A stretch of 43,120 bases of DNA from DAXETY01 sp051155755 (GTDB lineage Bacteria > Desulfobacterota > Desulfobacteria > Desulfobacterales > SG8-13): positions 1 through 43,120 of the forward strand of contig DAXETY010000100.1 of NCBI GenBank assembly GCA_051155755.1, in the 5' to 3' direction. Shown in pieces: positions 16,082 to 24,998 of this stretch. How positions within the stretch are numbered: position 1 is the first letter of the stretch; each line of letters begins with the position of its first letter. Under the pieces are notes generated by a model. It worked only from the letters and a program-made list of their open reading frames with translations, searched no databases and was not told the DNA's origin. The position numbers and the translations under genes were made by a program.

Positions 16082-16801
16082 GATGCCGTCGTCGATCGCG
16101 ACGATGAAGAGCCGCGCGAAATCACCATCGAAACCGACGAATCCGACGATGAAGAAATTTACGCCTGGACCGATGAAGAAACCGACACCGAAGCGACCCC
16201 CGAGCCGCTTTCCGAGCGACAGGACGATATCGACCGCTTCGAAGAGCAAACCTTCGAACCCGAAGCTACCGACGCCTATGGAATGAACACCGCATGGGAT
16301 CCGATGGCATCTCCGACTGATTCCGAAGTTGCGCCGACCTCCGAGCCCGAGACCGAAGAAACCGATGCGCCGCTTTCAACCGAAGCCATTTTTGGCAGCG
16401 ACGAACCGACGGACGAAGCCGGCTCGGATTATGCCGTCGCCCCGACGGAAGGTACCGAGGAGATGCCGGAAGAAGACGGCATGTCAGTGCACTTTGCCAA
16501 TTCCGATGCTTTCGATCCACAGGACATGCACCGGGTTGCCGACCCGATTTCCATCCGGGTCAAGGAGCCGGCGGCAGACAATGACGACCATGCCGACGAA
16601 GACGATTTGCTCGATCGCGTTTTCGACAGTGAGTCTGAAACGATCTCCACCGATCGGCTGGAGGCTATCGTCGAAGCGGCCGTCAACCGCATCCTGGGTG
16701 AAAAAATCGAGGCCATTCTGGTGGATGCCATTGACCGGGCGGTGACCCGAGAAATCGATCGCTTAAAGCAACTGGTGTTGGGAAGAGGAGAAGCGGAGTA
16801 A
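16082..16801 (+). pseudogene. C-terminal continuation of the acidic protein after TAG
   Basis: These 239 codons continue the frame of the 15017 gene without a break. The composition stays acidic, and the last 50 residues form an amphipathic helical segment (RLEAIVEAAVNRILGEKIEA then ILVDAIDRAVTREIDRLKQ). This is the type of conserved tail seen in PopZ/DUF2497-like proteins. The first in-frame ATG is at 16283, without a ribosome site, so independent translation looks unlikely. Either a G-to-T change of GAG to TAG broke the gene, the amber codon is read through, or the base call is wrong. The tail is followed by a strong terminator hairpin at 16888. Confidence 0.6.
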
Positions 16802-16887
16802 GCCGGTGTACATCCACTTTTCGTGGGTGGGCACAAGCTGAAAAACAGTAGCCGTTGCCTGAAAGGCGGGTTGCGGCACCATTTTGA

Positions 16888-16931
16888 ATCGAGGCCGGCG
16901 TACCGTATATGGTACGCCGGCCTCGATGTTT
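16888..16931 (+). terminator. 17-bp perfect hairpin downstream of the acidic gene
   Basis: ATCGAGGCCGGCGTACC (16888-16904) pairs perfectly with 16911-16927 around a 6-base loop and is followed by GTTTTC. The U run is short but the stem is very stable. Confidence 0.7.
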
Positions 16932-17044
16932 TCGGCGCACCGGTCCCCAGGGCGATCCGGGCTGGAAATAGCGGTTGCAAAAAGAAATCGCATTTACTAA
17001 TAGCGGTTGTACATTCGGTATGAACACGCAAAATCCGGGTTTTC

Positions 17045-17067
17045 TGCCGCAGTCGCGGCATTTTTTT
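17045..17067 (+). terminator. intrinsic terminator just before valS, possible attenuator
   Basis: TGCCGC (17045-17050), loop AGTC, GCGGCA (17055-17060) and seven T residues form a textbook terminator that ends only 25 bases before the valS ATG. A weak promoter-like pair, TTGCAA (16975) and TAATAG (16998) at 17-base spacing, would place it inside the valS leader. AATAGCGGTTG occurs twice (16967 and 16999). No T-box consensus was found. Confidence 0.7.
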
Positions 17068-17092
17068 ATCGAATCGGGAGGATTTTCACCTT

Positions 17093-19750
17093 ATGAAGTC
17101 GGAGTTGAGCAAGGGGTATGAACCCCGGCAAGTCGAAAAACGCTGGTACGTATACTGGGAATCGCAGGGGCTTTTCGAAGCCGAAACCGATCCGGCACCC
17201 GAGGCTTTTTCCATTGTCATCCCGCCGCCGAACGTCACCGGCGTGCTGCACATGGGCCATGCCCTGAACAATACCCTCCAGGACATCCTTTGCCGCTACC
17301 GCCGTCTGCGCGGTGACAACGTCTTGTGGATGCCCGGCACCGATCATGCGGGCATCGCCACTCAGAACGTGGTCGAGCGCAGCCTGGCGGAAAAAGGCCT
17401 GAGCCGCCACCAGATCGGACGCGAAAAATTCATCGAAGCCGTTTGGCAATGGCGCGAAAAATACGGCAGCGCCATTATCAACCAGCTCAAGCGACTGGGT
17501 GCGTCCTGTGACTGGAGCCGCGAGCGCTTCACCATGGATGAAGGACTCTCCCACGCCGTGCGCACAGTCTTTGTCCAACTGTTCAACGAAGGGTTGATTT
17601 ACCAGGGAGACTACATCATCAACTGGTGTCCACGCTGCTCCACGGCGCTGGCGGACCTGGAAGTCGAACACGAGGAAACCGACGGCCACCTGTATCACAT
17701 CCGCTATCCCTACGAAGACGGCAGCGGGGCCGTGGTGGTGGCCACCACCCGGCCGGAAACCATGCTCGGCGACACCGCCGTGGCCATCCACCCGGACGAC
17801 GAGCGCTACGGCGGCCTGGCCGACCGCGCGGTCATTTTACCGCTGATGAACCGCAAGATACCGGTGATCCGGGACAACTACGTGGACATGGCCTTCGGAA
17901 CCGGCGCTCTCAAAGTGACGCCGGCCCACGACCCGAACGACTACGAAATCGGACAGCGTCATCAGCTGCCGGCCGTAAAGGTCATTGGCGACGACGGCAA
18001 GATGACGGCCGAGGCCGGGCGATTCGAGGGCCTCGAGCGCTTCGAGGCCCGCAAAGCGGTGGTCACGGCGCTGGAGGCCGAAGGGCTGCTGGTCGATGTG
18101 GAGGCCCACCGGCACAGTGTCGGCCATTGCTATCGCTGCAAAGACGTGGTGGAGCCCAATCTTTCGCGCCAATGGTTCGTGCGCGCCAAACCGCTGGCCG
18201 AAAAGGCCATTGCGGCTGTTAAAAACGGACGAACGCGCATTATCCCGGAAATGTGGAACAACACCTATTTCGATTGGATGTACAACATTCGGGATTGGTG
18301 TATCTCGCGGCAAATCTGGTGGGGGCACCAGATTCCGGCATGGACCTGCGCCGACTGTGCCGCCATGGTGGTGGCCATGGAGGCGCCGCAGACCTGCAAG
18401 CAATGCGGCGGCAGCCGAATGATCCAGGAAACCGACGTGCTCGACACCTGGTTCAGCTCGGCCCTGTGGCCATTTTCGACCATGGGATGGCCCGCAAAGA
18501 CCCCCCTGCTGCAAATCTTCTATCCCACTTCGGTGCTTGTCACCGGCTTCGACATCCTGTTTTTCTGGGTGGCCCGCATGATGATGATGGGCATTCATTT
18601 CATGGGCGAAGTGCCGTTCCGCGATGTCTATGTGCACGCCCTGGTCCGCGACGAAGACGGCAAGAAAATGAGCAAGTCCAAGGGCAACGTCATCGATCCG
18701 ATCACAGTCATCGACACCTACGGTACCGATGCCTTCCGGTTCACTCTGACGGCCTTTGCCGCCCAGGGCCGGGACGTGAAAATGTCGGAAAAACGGATCG
18801 AAGGCTACCGCCACTTTATCAACAAGCTCTGGAACGCCGCCCGGTTTTCGCTCATGCATGTGGTGGCACCGACCGGACCCTGGGATGCCGAGGCGCTGAG
18901 CCTTCCGGACCGCTGGATCCTGTCGCGGCTGCGAGCCGTCGCCCGGGCGGTCACCGAAGCCCTGGAAGGATACCGCTTCAACGACGCCGCCGGAACGCTG
19001 TACAATTTTATCTGGCACGAGTTCTGCGACTGGTACCTGGAAGCGATCAAACCGATCCTCTACGAAACGGAAGCCGGCCGCAAGGAAAACACGTTGGCGG
19101 TGCTGCGGCGGGTGCTGCGCGACACGCTGGTGCTGCTGCACCCGGTCGTTCCCTTCGTCACCGAGGAAATCTGGCACAAGCTGCCCGGCACCGACGGTTC
19201 GATCATGCGGGCGCGCTACCCGCTGGATGACCCCGAATTCGAAGCCGTGGCGGCCGACCCGGAGGCCGAAAGACGGATGAAAATCCTGATGGATACCATC
19301 ACCGGCATCCGCAATATCCGCGGCGAGATGGACCTGGCCCCCTCCCTGCCCCTGGAAGTCCGCGTCCAGTCACCGGAGGCCGAGGTCCGCCGGATCCTGG
19401 ATGACCACCGGGCCCTGATCGCCGACCTGGCCCGCGTGGGGGATCTGCAGCTGGAAGCGCCCGGCCCCAAGCCGGCCGCTGCTGCCACCGCCATTATCGA
19501 AAACGCCACGATTTTCGTTCGACTCGAAGGCGTCATCGATTTCGAGAAAGAAACCGAGCGTCTGGCAAAACGGATTCGCAAAGTCGAGGCCGAGATTCAG
19601 CCGTTGTCGAAAAAACTCAACAATGAGGATTTTCTCGGTAAAGCGCCGCAGGAGGTCGTCGAAAAGGTGCGCGAAAAGCACGGCCAGCTGCTGGAGCAAC
19701 TCCACAAACTCGAGTCGACCCAGCAAAAAATCAAGGCGATGCGCGCCTAG
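17093..19750 (+). CDS. valS: valine--tRNA ligase
   Basis: This 885-residue class I synthetase attaches valine to tRNA-Val in the cytoplasm. The N-terminal PPPNVTGVLHMGHALN carries the HIGH-type motif, and KKMSKSKGN the KMSKS motif. GTDHAGIATQ and the WWGHQIPAW segment are typical, and the editing domain lies between about 190 and 340. A C-terminal coiled coil, about 810-880, is rich in Lys and Glu as in other ValRS. The start follows GGGAGG at 11 bases. An intrinsic terminator lies in the leader. nadC starts 14 bases after the stop codon, so valS, nadC and the rhomboid gene are likely co-transcribed. Confidence 0.97.
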   Translation: MKSELSKGYEPRQVEKRWYVYWESQGLFEAETDPAPEAFSIVIPPPNVTGVLHMGHALNNTLQDILCRYRRLRGDNVLWMPGTDHAGIATQNVVERSLAEKGLSRHQIGREKFIEAVWQWREKYGSAIINQLKRLGASCDWSRERFTMDEGLSHAVRTVFVQLFNEGLIYQGDYIINWCPRCSTALADLEVEHEETDGHLYHIRYPYEDGSGAVVVATTRPETMLGDTAVAIHPDDERYGGLADRAVILPLMNRKIPVIRDNYVDMAFGTGALKVTPAHDPNDYEIGQRHQLPAVKVIGDDGKMTAEAGRFEGLERFEARKAVVTALEAEGLLVDVEAHRHSVGHCYRCKDVVEPNLSRQWFVRAKPLAEKAIAAVKNGRTRIIPEMWNNTYFDWMYNIRDWCISRQIWWGHQIPAWTCADCAAMVVAMEAPQTCKQCGGSRMIQETDVLDTWFSSALWPFSTMGWPAKTPLLQIFYPTSVLVTGFDILFFWVARMMMMGIHFMGEVPFRDVYVHALVRDEDGKKMSKSKGNVIDPITVIDTYGTDAFRFTLTAFAAQGRDVKMSEKRIEGYRHFINKLWNAARFSLMHVVAPTGPWDAEALSLPDRWILSRLRAVARAVTEALEGYRFNDAAGTLYNFIWHEFCDWYLEAIKPILYETEAGRKENTLAVLRRVLRDTLVLLHPVVPFVTEEIWHKLPGTDGSIMRARYPLDDPEFEAVAADPEAERRMKILMDTITGIRNIRGEMDLAPSLPLEVRVQSPEAEVRRILDDHRALIADLARVGDLQLEAPGPKPAAAATAIIENATIFVRLEGVIDFEKETERLAKRIRKVEAEIQPLSKKLNNEDFLGKAPQEVVEKVREKHGQLLEQLHKLESTQQKIKAMRA

Positions 19751-19764
19751 ATCGGGAATTTGTG

Positions 19765-20622
19765 ATGAACTTCGTTGACCGACTCATTGATCTGGCCATT
19801 GACGAAGATGTCGGACCCGGGGATCTGACCACCGAATTGCTGGTGCCGTCCGGGTTGAACGGCACGGCGACGATCGTCGCCAAAGAATCCCTGGTGCTGG
19901 CCGGGTTGGACACGGCCCGCCGGGTGTTTGAGCGGTTCGATGCGCAAATCGACTGGCGGCCCCGGTTTGAAGACGGTGCCGATGTGGACGCCGGCGACAC
20001 GATTGTAAGGCTTTCCGGGGCCATGCGGGCGCTGCTGACCGGCGAGCGCATTGCGTTGAACTTTCTGCAGCGCCTGTCGGGAATCGCCACCGGCGTGCGC
20101 CGCTGTCTGCCGCTGCTTGCCGGAAAGCCGGTCCGGTTGGTGGATACCCGCAAAACCGCCCCCGGCTGGCGGATGCTGGAAAAATACGCCGTCCGGACCG
20201 GCGGTGCCCACAATCACCGCCTGGCGCTCTACGACGGTGTATTGATCAAAGACAACCACATTGCGGCCTGCGGCGGCATCGAACCGGCGGTCCAACGGGC
20301 CCGCCGGAGCATCTCCCACCTGATGAAAATCGAAGTGGAAGTCACCACAGTCGACGAGGCCCTGGAAGCCGTCGCCGCCGGGGCGGAAGTGATCCTGCTC
20401 GACAATATGGACCTGCCGCAAATCAAAGCCGCCGTCAAGGCAATTGACGGAAAAGCCCTGGTGGAAGTCTCCGGCGGCGTGACGCCCGAAGCACTGCCGC
20501 AACTGGCCGCCAGCGGCGTGGACATTATCTCGTCGGGCGCGCTGACCCACTCGGCCGGCAGCGTGGACCTGAGCATGCGCATCGAAGCCATCGTACCATC
20601 CGGAAACGGAAATGCAGCATGA
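19765..20622 (+). CDS. nadC: nicotinate-nucleotide pyrophosphorylase (carboxylating)
   Basis: This 285-residue enzyme converts quinolinate and PRPP to nicotinate mononucleotide, CO2 and pyrophosphate in de novo NAD synthesis. Family motifs are present: EDVGPGDLTT, RLSGIATGVRR, VDTRKTAPGWRMLEKYAV, GGAHNHRLALYDGVLIKDNH, and the C-terminal VSGGVTPE with SSGALTHS. Length is normal for the family. The ATG at 19765 is preferred; a GTG directly before it is also in frame. Its stop codon overlaps the rhomboid start (ATGA, 20619-20622). nadA and nadB are not in the window. Confidence 0.96.
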   Translation: MNFVDRLIDLAIDEDVGPGDLTTELLVPSGLNGTATIVAKESLVLAGLDTARRVFERFDAQIDWRPRFEDGADVDAGDTIVRLSGAMRALLTGERIALNFLQRLSGIATGVRRCLPLLAGKPVRLVDTRKTAPGWRMLEKYAVRTGGAHNHRLALYDGVLIKDNHIAACGGIEPAVQRARRSISHLMKIEVEVTTVDEALEAVAAGAEVILLDNMDLPQIKAAVKAIDGKALVEVSGGVTPEALPQLAASGVDIISSGALTHSAGSVDLSMRIEAIVPSGNGNAA

Positions 20623-21605
20623 TACCGATTCGCGATATCACCCCGACCCGCCATTTCCCGCTGGTCAACAATTCTTTGATCGCCATCAACGTGATCGTAT
20701 TTTTGATCCAGCTCGCCCAGGGCCCCGAACTCGATCGATTCATCTATACCTATGGGCTGGTTCCGGCCCGCTACACGATGCCGCAGGTGGCAGCCTACTT
20801 CTCCCTGCCCCAGCAGATATTTGCCCTGCTGTCGTTTATGTTCCTGCACGGCGGCTTTTGGCACCTGCTGGGCAACATGTGGTTTTTATACGTTTTCGGC
20901 GACAATATCGAAGACCGCCTGGGATCCCTGCGTTACACCGCGTTCTACCTGCTGTGCGGCCTGGCTTCGGGCCTGTCGCACCTGCTGCTGAATCTGAATT
21001 CGACCATACCGACCATCGGCGCCAGCGGAGCGGTTGCCGGCGTGATGGGCGCTTATTTTCTGCTGCATCCCACCTCCCGCATTCTGACATTGATTCCGAT
21101 TATTTTTATCCCCTGGTTTGTGGAGATTCCAGCCTTCTTTTTCATCGGCATCTGGTTCGTACTGCAGTTTCTCAATGCCGCCGGCAGCCACGCCCAGGGC
21201 GCGGCCAGCGGCATCGCCTGGTGGGCGCACATCGGCGGCTTCATCTTCGGCATGATATTTCTGAAGCTGTTCCGCGCGGTACCCTCCACGGGCCTGGCCG
21301 AGCGCATCGGCGCCATGACCGAAAAAAAACACTCCCATCGCCTGCAGGTCATCCGCCCTTCGGGCAGCGGGGATTCCATCGACCTGCACGGCACCATCGA
21401 AGTGACCCCCTACGAAGCCCGTCAGGGCAGTCAGAAAATGGTCAATGTGCCCTGGGGTTTTCAGACGCGAATGATCCGGGTGACGATACCGGCGGGGATC
21501 GAAGAAGGCAAAGTGCTGAGGTTGCGGGGGTTGGGAAGAAAAACCACCGATGGTCGACGCGGCGATCTGCTGCTGCGGGTTACGATCCGGTCGAAAGATT
21601 CTTGA
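20619..21605 (+). CDS. rhomboid protease with DnaJ-C-like tail
   Basis: This is a 328-residue intramembrane serine protease. Six or so membrane helices fill residues 15-225. The catalytic serine is Ser136 in GASGAVAG and the catalytic histidine is His204 in WWAHIGGFIFG; the HGGFWHLLGNMW segment is also typical. After a linker, residues about 270-328 (RVTIPAGIEEGKVLRLRGLG ... GDLLLRV) look like the C-terminal peptide-binding domain of DnaJ, an unusual addition facing the cytoplasm. It cleaves membrane proteins; the substrate is unknown. The start overlaps nadC, and the end overlaps the convergent GGDEF gene by 26 bases. Confidence 0.9.
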   Translation: MIPIRDITPTRHFPLVNNSLIAINVIVFLIQLAQGPELDRFIYTYGLVPARYTMPQVAAYFSLPQQIFALLSFMFLHGGFWHLLGNMWFLYVFGDNIEDRLGSLRYTAFYLLCGLASGLSHLLLNLNSTIPTIGASGAVAGVMGAYFLLHPTSRILTLIPIIFIPWFVEIPAFFFIGIWFVLQFLNAAGSHAQGAASGIAWWAHIGGFIFGMIFLKLFRAVPSTGLAERIGAMTEKKHSHRLQVIRPSGSGDSIDLHGTIEVTPYEARQGSQKMVNVPWGFQTRMIRVTIPAGIEEGKVLRLRGLGRKTTDGRRGDLLLRVTIRSKDS

Positions 21606-22536
21606 CCTCGTCTTCGAGTTTCAGCGGGGTCACCTTGTTGCGGCCTTGCTGTTTCGACAGGTACATGGCCTTGTCGGCGCGCTGAATGAAAGAGGAAAGC
21701 TCCTCTTTCTCGGTGTACTGGGTCACTCCGATGCTAATGGTGATCGGCAGGGTCGACTCGCCGTTATCGTGCTCGAATTTTTCCGATTCCACGACGTTGC
21801 GGATCCGTTCGGCCACCAGCACCGCCTCCTCGCAACTGGTTTCCGGCAGGATCACGGTAAACTCCTCTCCGCCGTAACGGTAGGCCGTATCAAGCTTGCG
21901 CAGGCAGGAGCGAATCATCTGGCTGATGCGCACCAGCACCTTGTCGCCTTCCAGGTGCCCGAAGGTGTCGTTGTACTGCTTGAAGTGATCGATATCGAGC
22001 AGCAAAAGCGACAGCGGGTGCTTGTACCGGTTGTAGCGGTCGACTTCCACTTCGAGCTGGCTGTAAAAGGAGCGGCTGTTGTGCAGCTTGGTCAACCCGT
22101 CGGTAATGGCCAGTTTCTGGAGTTTCTCCATCATGCGGATTCGCTCCTGGGTCAGCTCGCGCTCTTTAAGGACGCGCTTGAGCCGCAGCAGCAGCTCCTC
22201 CAGGCGCACCGGCTTGATGACGAAATCACTGGCGCCCATGTTGATGGCCTCTTCATAGGAATAGTCACCGCTGTAACCGGTCATCACGATCACATCGGAG
22301 TTGAAATCACGCTTGATCTGCTTGGTCAATTCCAGGCCCCCCATTCCAGGAAGCATGATATCGGTGATGACGACCTGGATACTGTCGGTTTTGAGCACAT
22401 CGAGGGCTTCTTCGGCACTGGCCGCCATCACGGATGCATAGCCGGCCATCTCGATAAACTCGTACATGGAATCCCGCACGCCGACTTCATCGTCGACGAT
22501 GAGTATTCGGGTCGCATCTTTGCGGGCTTCTGCCAT
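21580..22536 (-). CDS. receiver-GGDEF diguanylate cyclase
   Basis: This is a response regulator of about 318 residues. The receiver (about 8-125) has ILIVDDE, a phosphoacceptor in VVITDIMLPG and lysine in VIKPVRLEE. A helical linker leads to a GGDEF domain (about 155-310) with an intact active site YGGEEF. An RKLD inhibitory site lies exactly five residues before GGEEF, so product feedback by c-di-GMP is expected. It should make the second messenger c-di-GMP when phosphorylated. The ATG at 22536 is chosen; a TTG at 22563 is possible. A strong sigma-70 promoter lies 90 bases upstream. The partner kinase is not adjacent. Confidence 0.94.
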   Translation of the reverse strand: MAEARKDATRILIVDDEVGVRDSMYEFIEMAGYASVMAASAEEALDVLKTDSIQVVITDIMLPGMGGLELTKQIKRDFNSDVIVMTGYSGDYSYEEAINMGASDFVIKPVRLEELLLRLKRVLKERELTQERIRMMEKLQKLAITDGLTKLHNSRSFYSQLEVEVDRYNRYKHPLSLLLLDIDHFKQYNDTFGHLEGDKVLVRISQMIRSCLRKLDTAYRYGGEEFTVILPETSCEEAVLVAERIRNVVESEKFEHDNGESTLPITISIGVTQYTEKEELSSFIQRADKAMYLSKQQGRNKVTPLKLEDEVKNLSTGS

Positions 22537-22626
22537 GGAGGGCTCTCGAACGATGCTGACCAAGCCATCGGGGTTGACAAGAATTAAAACGGTCTGATAT
22601 GTAATACATCTTTTTTACAATTAGGC

Positions 22627-22655
22627 AGTATAACTGCACAAATTGAGTGTGTCAA
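22627..22655 (-). promoter_or_regulatory. strong sigma-70 promoter of the GGDEF gene
   Basis: On the minus strand TTGACA (22655-22650) is followed after exactly 17 bases by TATACT (22632-22627). The predicted start of transcription is near 22620, with a leader of about 84 bases. Confidence 0.75.
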
Positions 22656-23061
22656 CTTACTTTTACCAACTGCGACGCGGTCGCCGCCCGTCAGAAACCC
22701 GGCGACCGATGAGCGCATCCGCCGGGGTCAATCCCGATGGGAACAACCGGCGGCCGTAACATTTTTCACAAGCGCATTCTTCTCCCCACTCAGTGGGAAA
22801 ATTCGGTCGTCCCGCCCCATCGGCGGGACGTTGGTTTATTCGGCCCCGCTGTGCAGGACCGGCACACCGCCCGAGGCCGCAACCGCCCACCGGACCCATG
22901 CCGAAGATCCGGCATTCCGCCGATCCGTTCCGAACTACAGCGTTCCGGTCATGCCGGAAAGTCTGCCGGCCGGCGGCAGCGGCGCGGAAGGAAACCGGCG
23001 GCCGTCCCAACCGGCAGGGATATCGGCCGCCACGCACCTGCCCGGCAGGATGAATCACGCT
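22656..23061 (+). other. long GC-rich leader before lepA
   Basis: The 400 bases before lepA hold no credible gene, although an open frame runs through them in the lepA phase. A 9-bp hairpin, CGTCCCGCC (22808-22816) with GGCGGGACG (22822-22830), and a smaller CCCAC/GTGGG hairpin near 22785 are visible. A plus-strand TTGACA at 22574 lacks a good -10 partner. The lepA promoter was not identified. Confidence 0.4.
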
Positions 23062-24861
23062 ATGATGAAACAGATTCGTAATTTCAGCATTATCGCCCAC
23101 ATCGACCACGGCAAGTCGACCCTTTCGGATCGTCTGATTCAGGCCACCGACATCGTGGCCGACCGGGACTTCCAGGATCAGATCCTCGACACCATGGACA
23201 TCGAGCGGGAACGCGGCATCACCATCAAGAGCCAGACCGTCTGTCTGCCCTACCAGGCCCGGGACGGCCGAGTTTATCATCTAAACCTGATCGACACTCC
23301 GGGGCACGTCGATTTTACCTACGAGGTTTCCCGGGCCCTGAAATCCTGCGAAGGCGCTTTGCTGTTGATCGACGCCAGCCAGGGGGTCGAAGCGCAGACC
23401 CTGGCGAACCTGTATCTGGCCCTCGAGCACGACCTGGAAATCATTCCGGTGATCAACAAAATCGATCTGCCGTCGGCCGACATCGAGCGGGTGAAGCTTC
23501 AAGTCGCTGAAGATCTGGGATTGGATCCGGAAGAGGCCCTCCTGGTATCGGCCAAGGAAGGTATCGGAATCGAGACCGTGCTGGAGGCCGTCGTGCACCG
23601 CCTGCCGCCTCCCAAAGGAGATCCCGAGGCACCGCTGAAAGCCCTGATTTTCGACTCTCACTACGACCCGTATCGCGGTACCGTGGTTCACTTCCGCGTG
23701 TTTGACGGAACGGTGTCCGCCGGAGACGCCATTCAATTCATGTCCAACCGGGCCACCCACCGCGTCGAAGAAGTCGGGTTGTTCCAACTGATGGCCGTGC
23801 CGCAGAAACAGCTTTCCGCCGGTCAGGTGGGCTACCTGATGGCCGGGATCAAGACCGTCAGCGATACCCGCTGCGGCGACACCATCACCCTGCGGGATCG
23901 GCCCTGCAGCGCGCCCCTGTCGGGTTTCAAGCGTACCAAACCAGTGGTTTTTTCATCCATTTTCCCAACGGCCTCCGACGATTATGAAGAACTGGCCACC
24001 GCCCTGGAGAAACTCAGCCTCAACGACGCCTCTCTGGTCTACGAAAAGGACAATTCGGTGGCCCTTGGATTCGGTTTCCGCTGCGGATTTCTGGGATTGC
24101 TGCACCTGGAAGTGGTGCAGGAGCGGCTGGAACGCGAATACGGCCTGTCTTTGATCTTAACCGCACCTTCGGTGCGCTACGAAGTCACGATGAATGACGG
24201 CACCCAGCGGATCGTCGACAACCCGGTCCTGTACCCGGATCCGACCCGCATCGAATCCATTCGCGAGCCGTTTATCCGGGCCACCATCATGGTGCCCGAA
24301 CGCTATATGGGCGCCGTCATGAAACTCTGTCTGGACCGCCGGGGCATCAGCATCAATTACCAGTACCTGACCAGCGAGCGGCTGGAGATGATCTTTCATC
24401 TTCCACTGGCCGAAGTCGTCTATGATTTTTACGACCGGCTCAAATCAGCCACCCAGGGATACGGCTCTTTCGATTACGAGCTGCTCGATTACCGCCAAAC
24501 CGACCTGGTCAAGGTCGACATATTGATCAACAGCGAACGCGTCGATGCGCTCTCCCAACTGGTGCACCGGGACAATGCCGTTTCCCGTGCACGGCAGGCC
24601 TGTGAACGGCTGAAAGAGGAGATTCCGCGCCACCTCTTTAAAATCGCCATTCAAGGCGCCATCGGCGGCCAGATCATCTCCCGGACCACCATCTCGGCCC
24701 TGCGCAAGGACGTTACCGCCAAATGCTATGGCGGAGACATTACTCGAAAGCGCAAGCTATTGGAAAAACAGAAAAAAGGAAAAAAACGCATGAAGATGGT
24801 GGGCCAGATCGAAATCCCGCAGGAGGCATTCCTGTCGGTATTGCGATCCGACGTGAAATAG
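23062..24861 (+). CDS. lepA: elongation factor 4 (LepA) GTPase
   Basis: This is a translational GTPase of 599 residues, the same length as in E. coli. The G motifs are AHIDHGKST, RERGITIKSQ, DTPGH, NKID and SAK, within residues 1-180. The C-terminal LepA-specific domain includes the basic tail CYGGDITRKRKLLEKQKKGK. It acts on ribosomes, probably in 30S maturation or back-translocation under stress. Open frame extends upstream to 22831, but the conserved protein begins MKQIRNFSIIAHIDHG, so 23062 or 23065 is the start; AGGA lies 11 bases before 23062. Confidence 0.96.
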   Translation: MMKQIRNFSIIAHIDHGKSTLSDRLIQATDIVADRDFQDQILDTMDIERERGITIKSQTVCLPYQARDGRVYHLNLIDTPGHVDFTYEVSRALKSCEGALLLIDASQGVEAQTLANLYLALEHDLEIIPVINKIDLPSADIERVKLQVAEDLGLDPEEALLVSAKEGIGIETVLEAVVHRLPPPKGDPEAPLKALIFDSHYDPYRGTVVHFRVFDGTVSAGDAIQFMSNRATHRVEEVGLFQLMAVPQKQLSAGQVGYLMAGIKTVSDTRCGDTITLRDRPCSAPLSGFKRTKPVVFSSIFPTASDDYEELATALEKLSLNDASLVYEKDNSVALGFGFRCGFLGLLHLEVVQERLEREYGLSLILTAPSVRYEVTMNDGTQRIVDNPVLYPDPTRIESIREPFIRATIMVPERYMGAVMKLCLDRRGISINYQYLTSERLEMIFHLPLAEVVYDFYDRLKSATQGYGSFDYELLDYRQTDLVKVDILINSERVDALSQLVHRDNAVSRARQACERLKEEIPRHLFKIAIQGAIGGQIISRTTISALRKDVTAKCYGGDITRKRKLLEKQKKGKKRMKMVGQIEIPQEAFLSVLRSDVK

Positions 24862-24998
24862 CGCCGCCGGCACCCAGCACCGCATCGCCTCGGGCAGATG
24901 CGACTTGGCGCTTGATCCGTTTCGGTTGCAACTGCTAAAGAGCGGCAACCGGCCACAAAAAGCCGCTGCCGCCTTCCATCACTGGAGGCCATCGCACC

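Noticed and set aside
22737..23081. Arg/Gly-rich frame in the lepA leader, and the upstream extension of lepA to 22831.
   Set aside because: There is no family resemblance, and the conserved LepA start MKQIRNFSIIAHIDHG lies at 23065.
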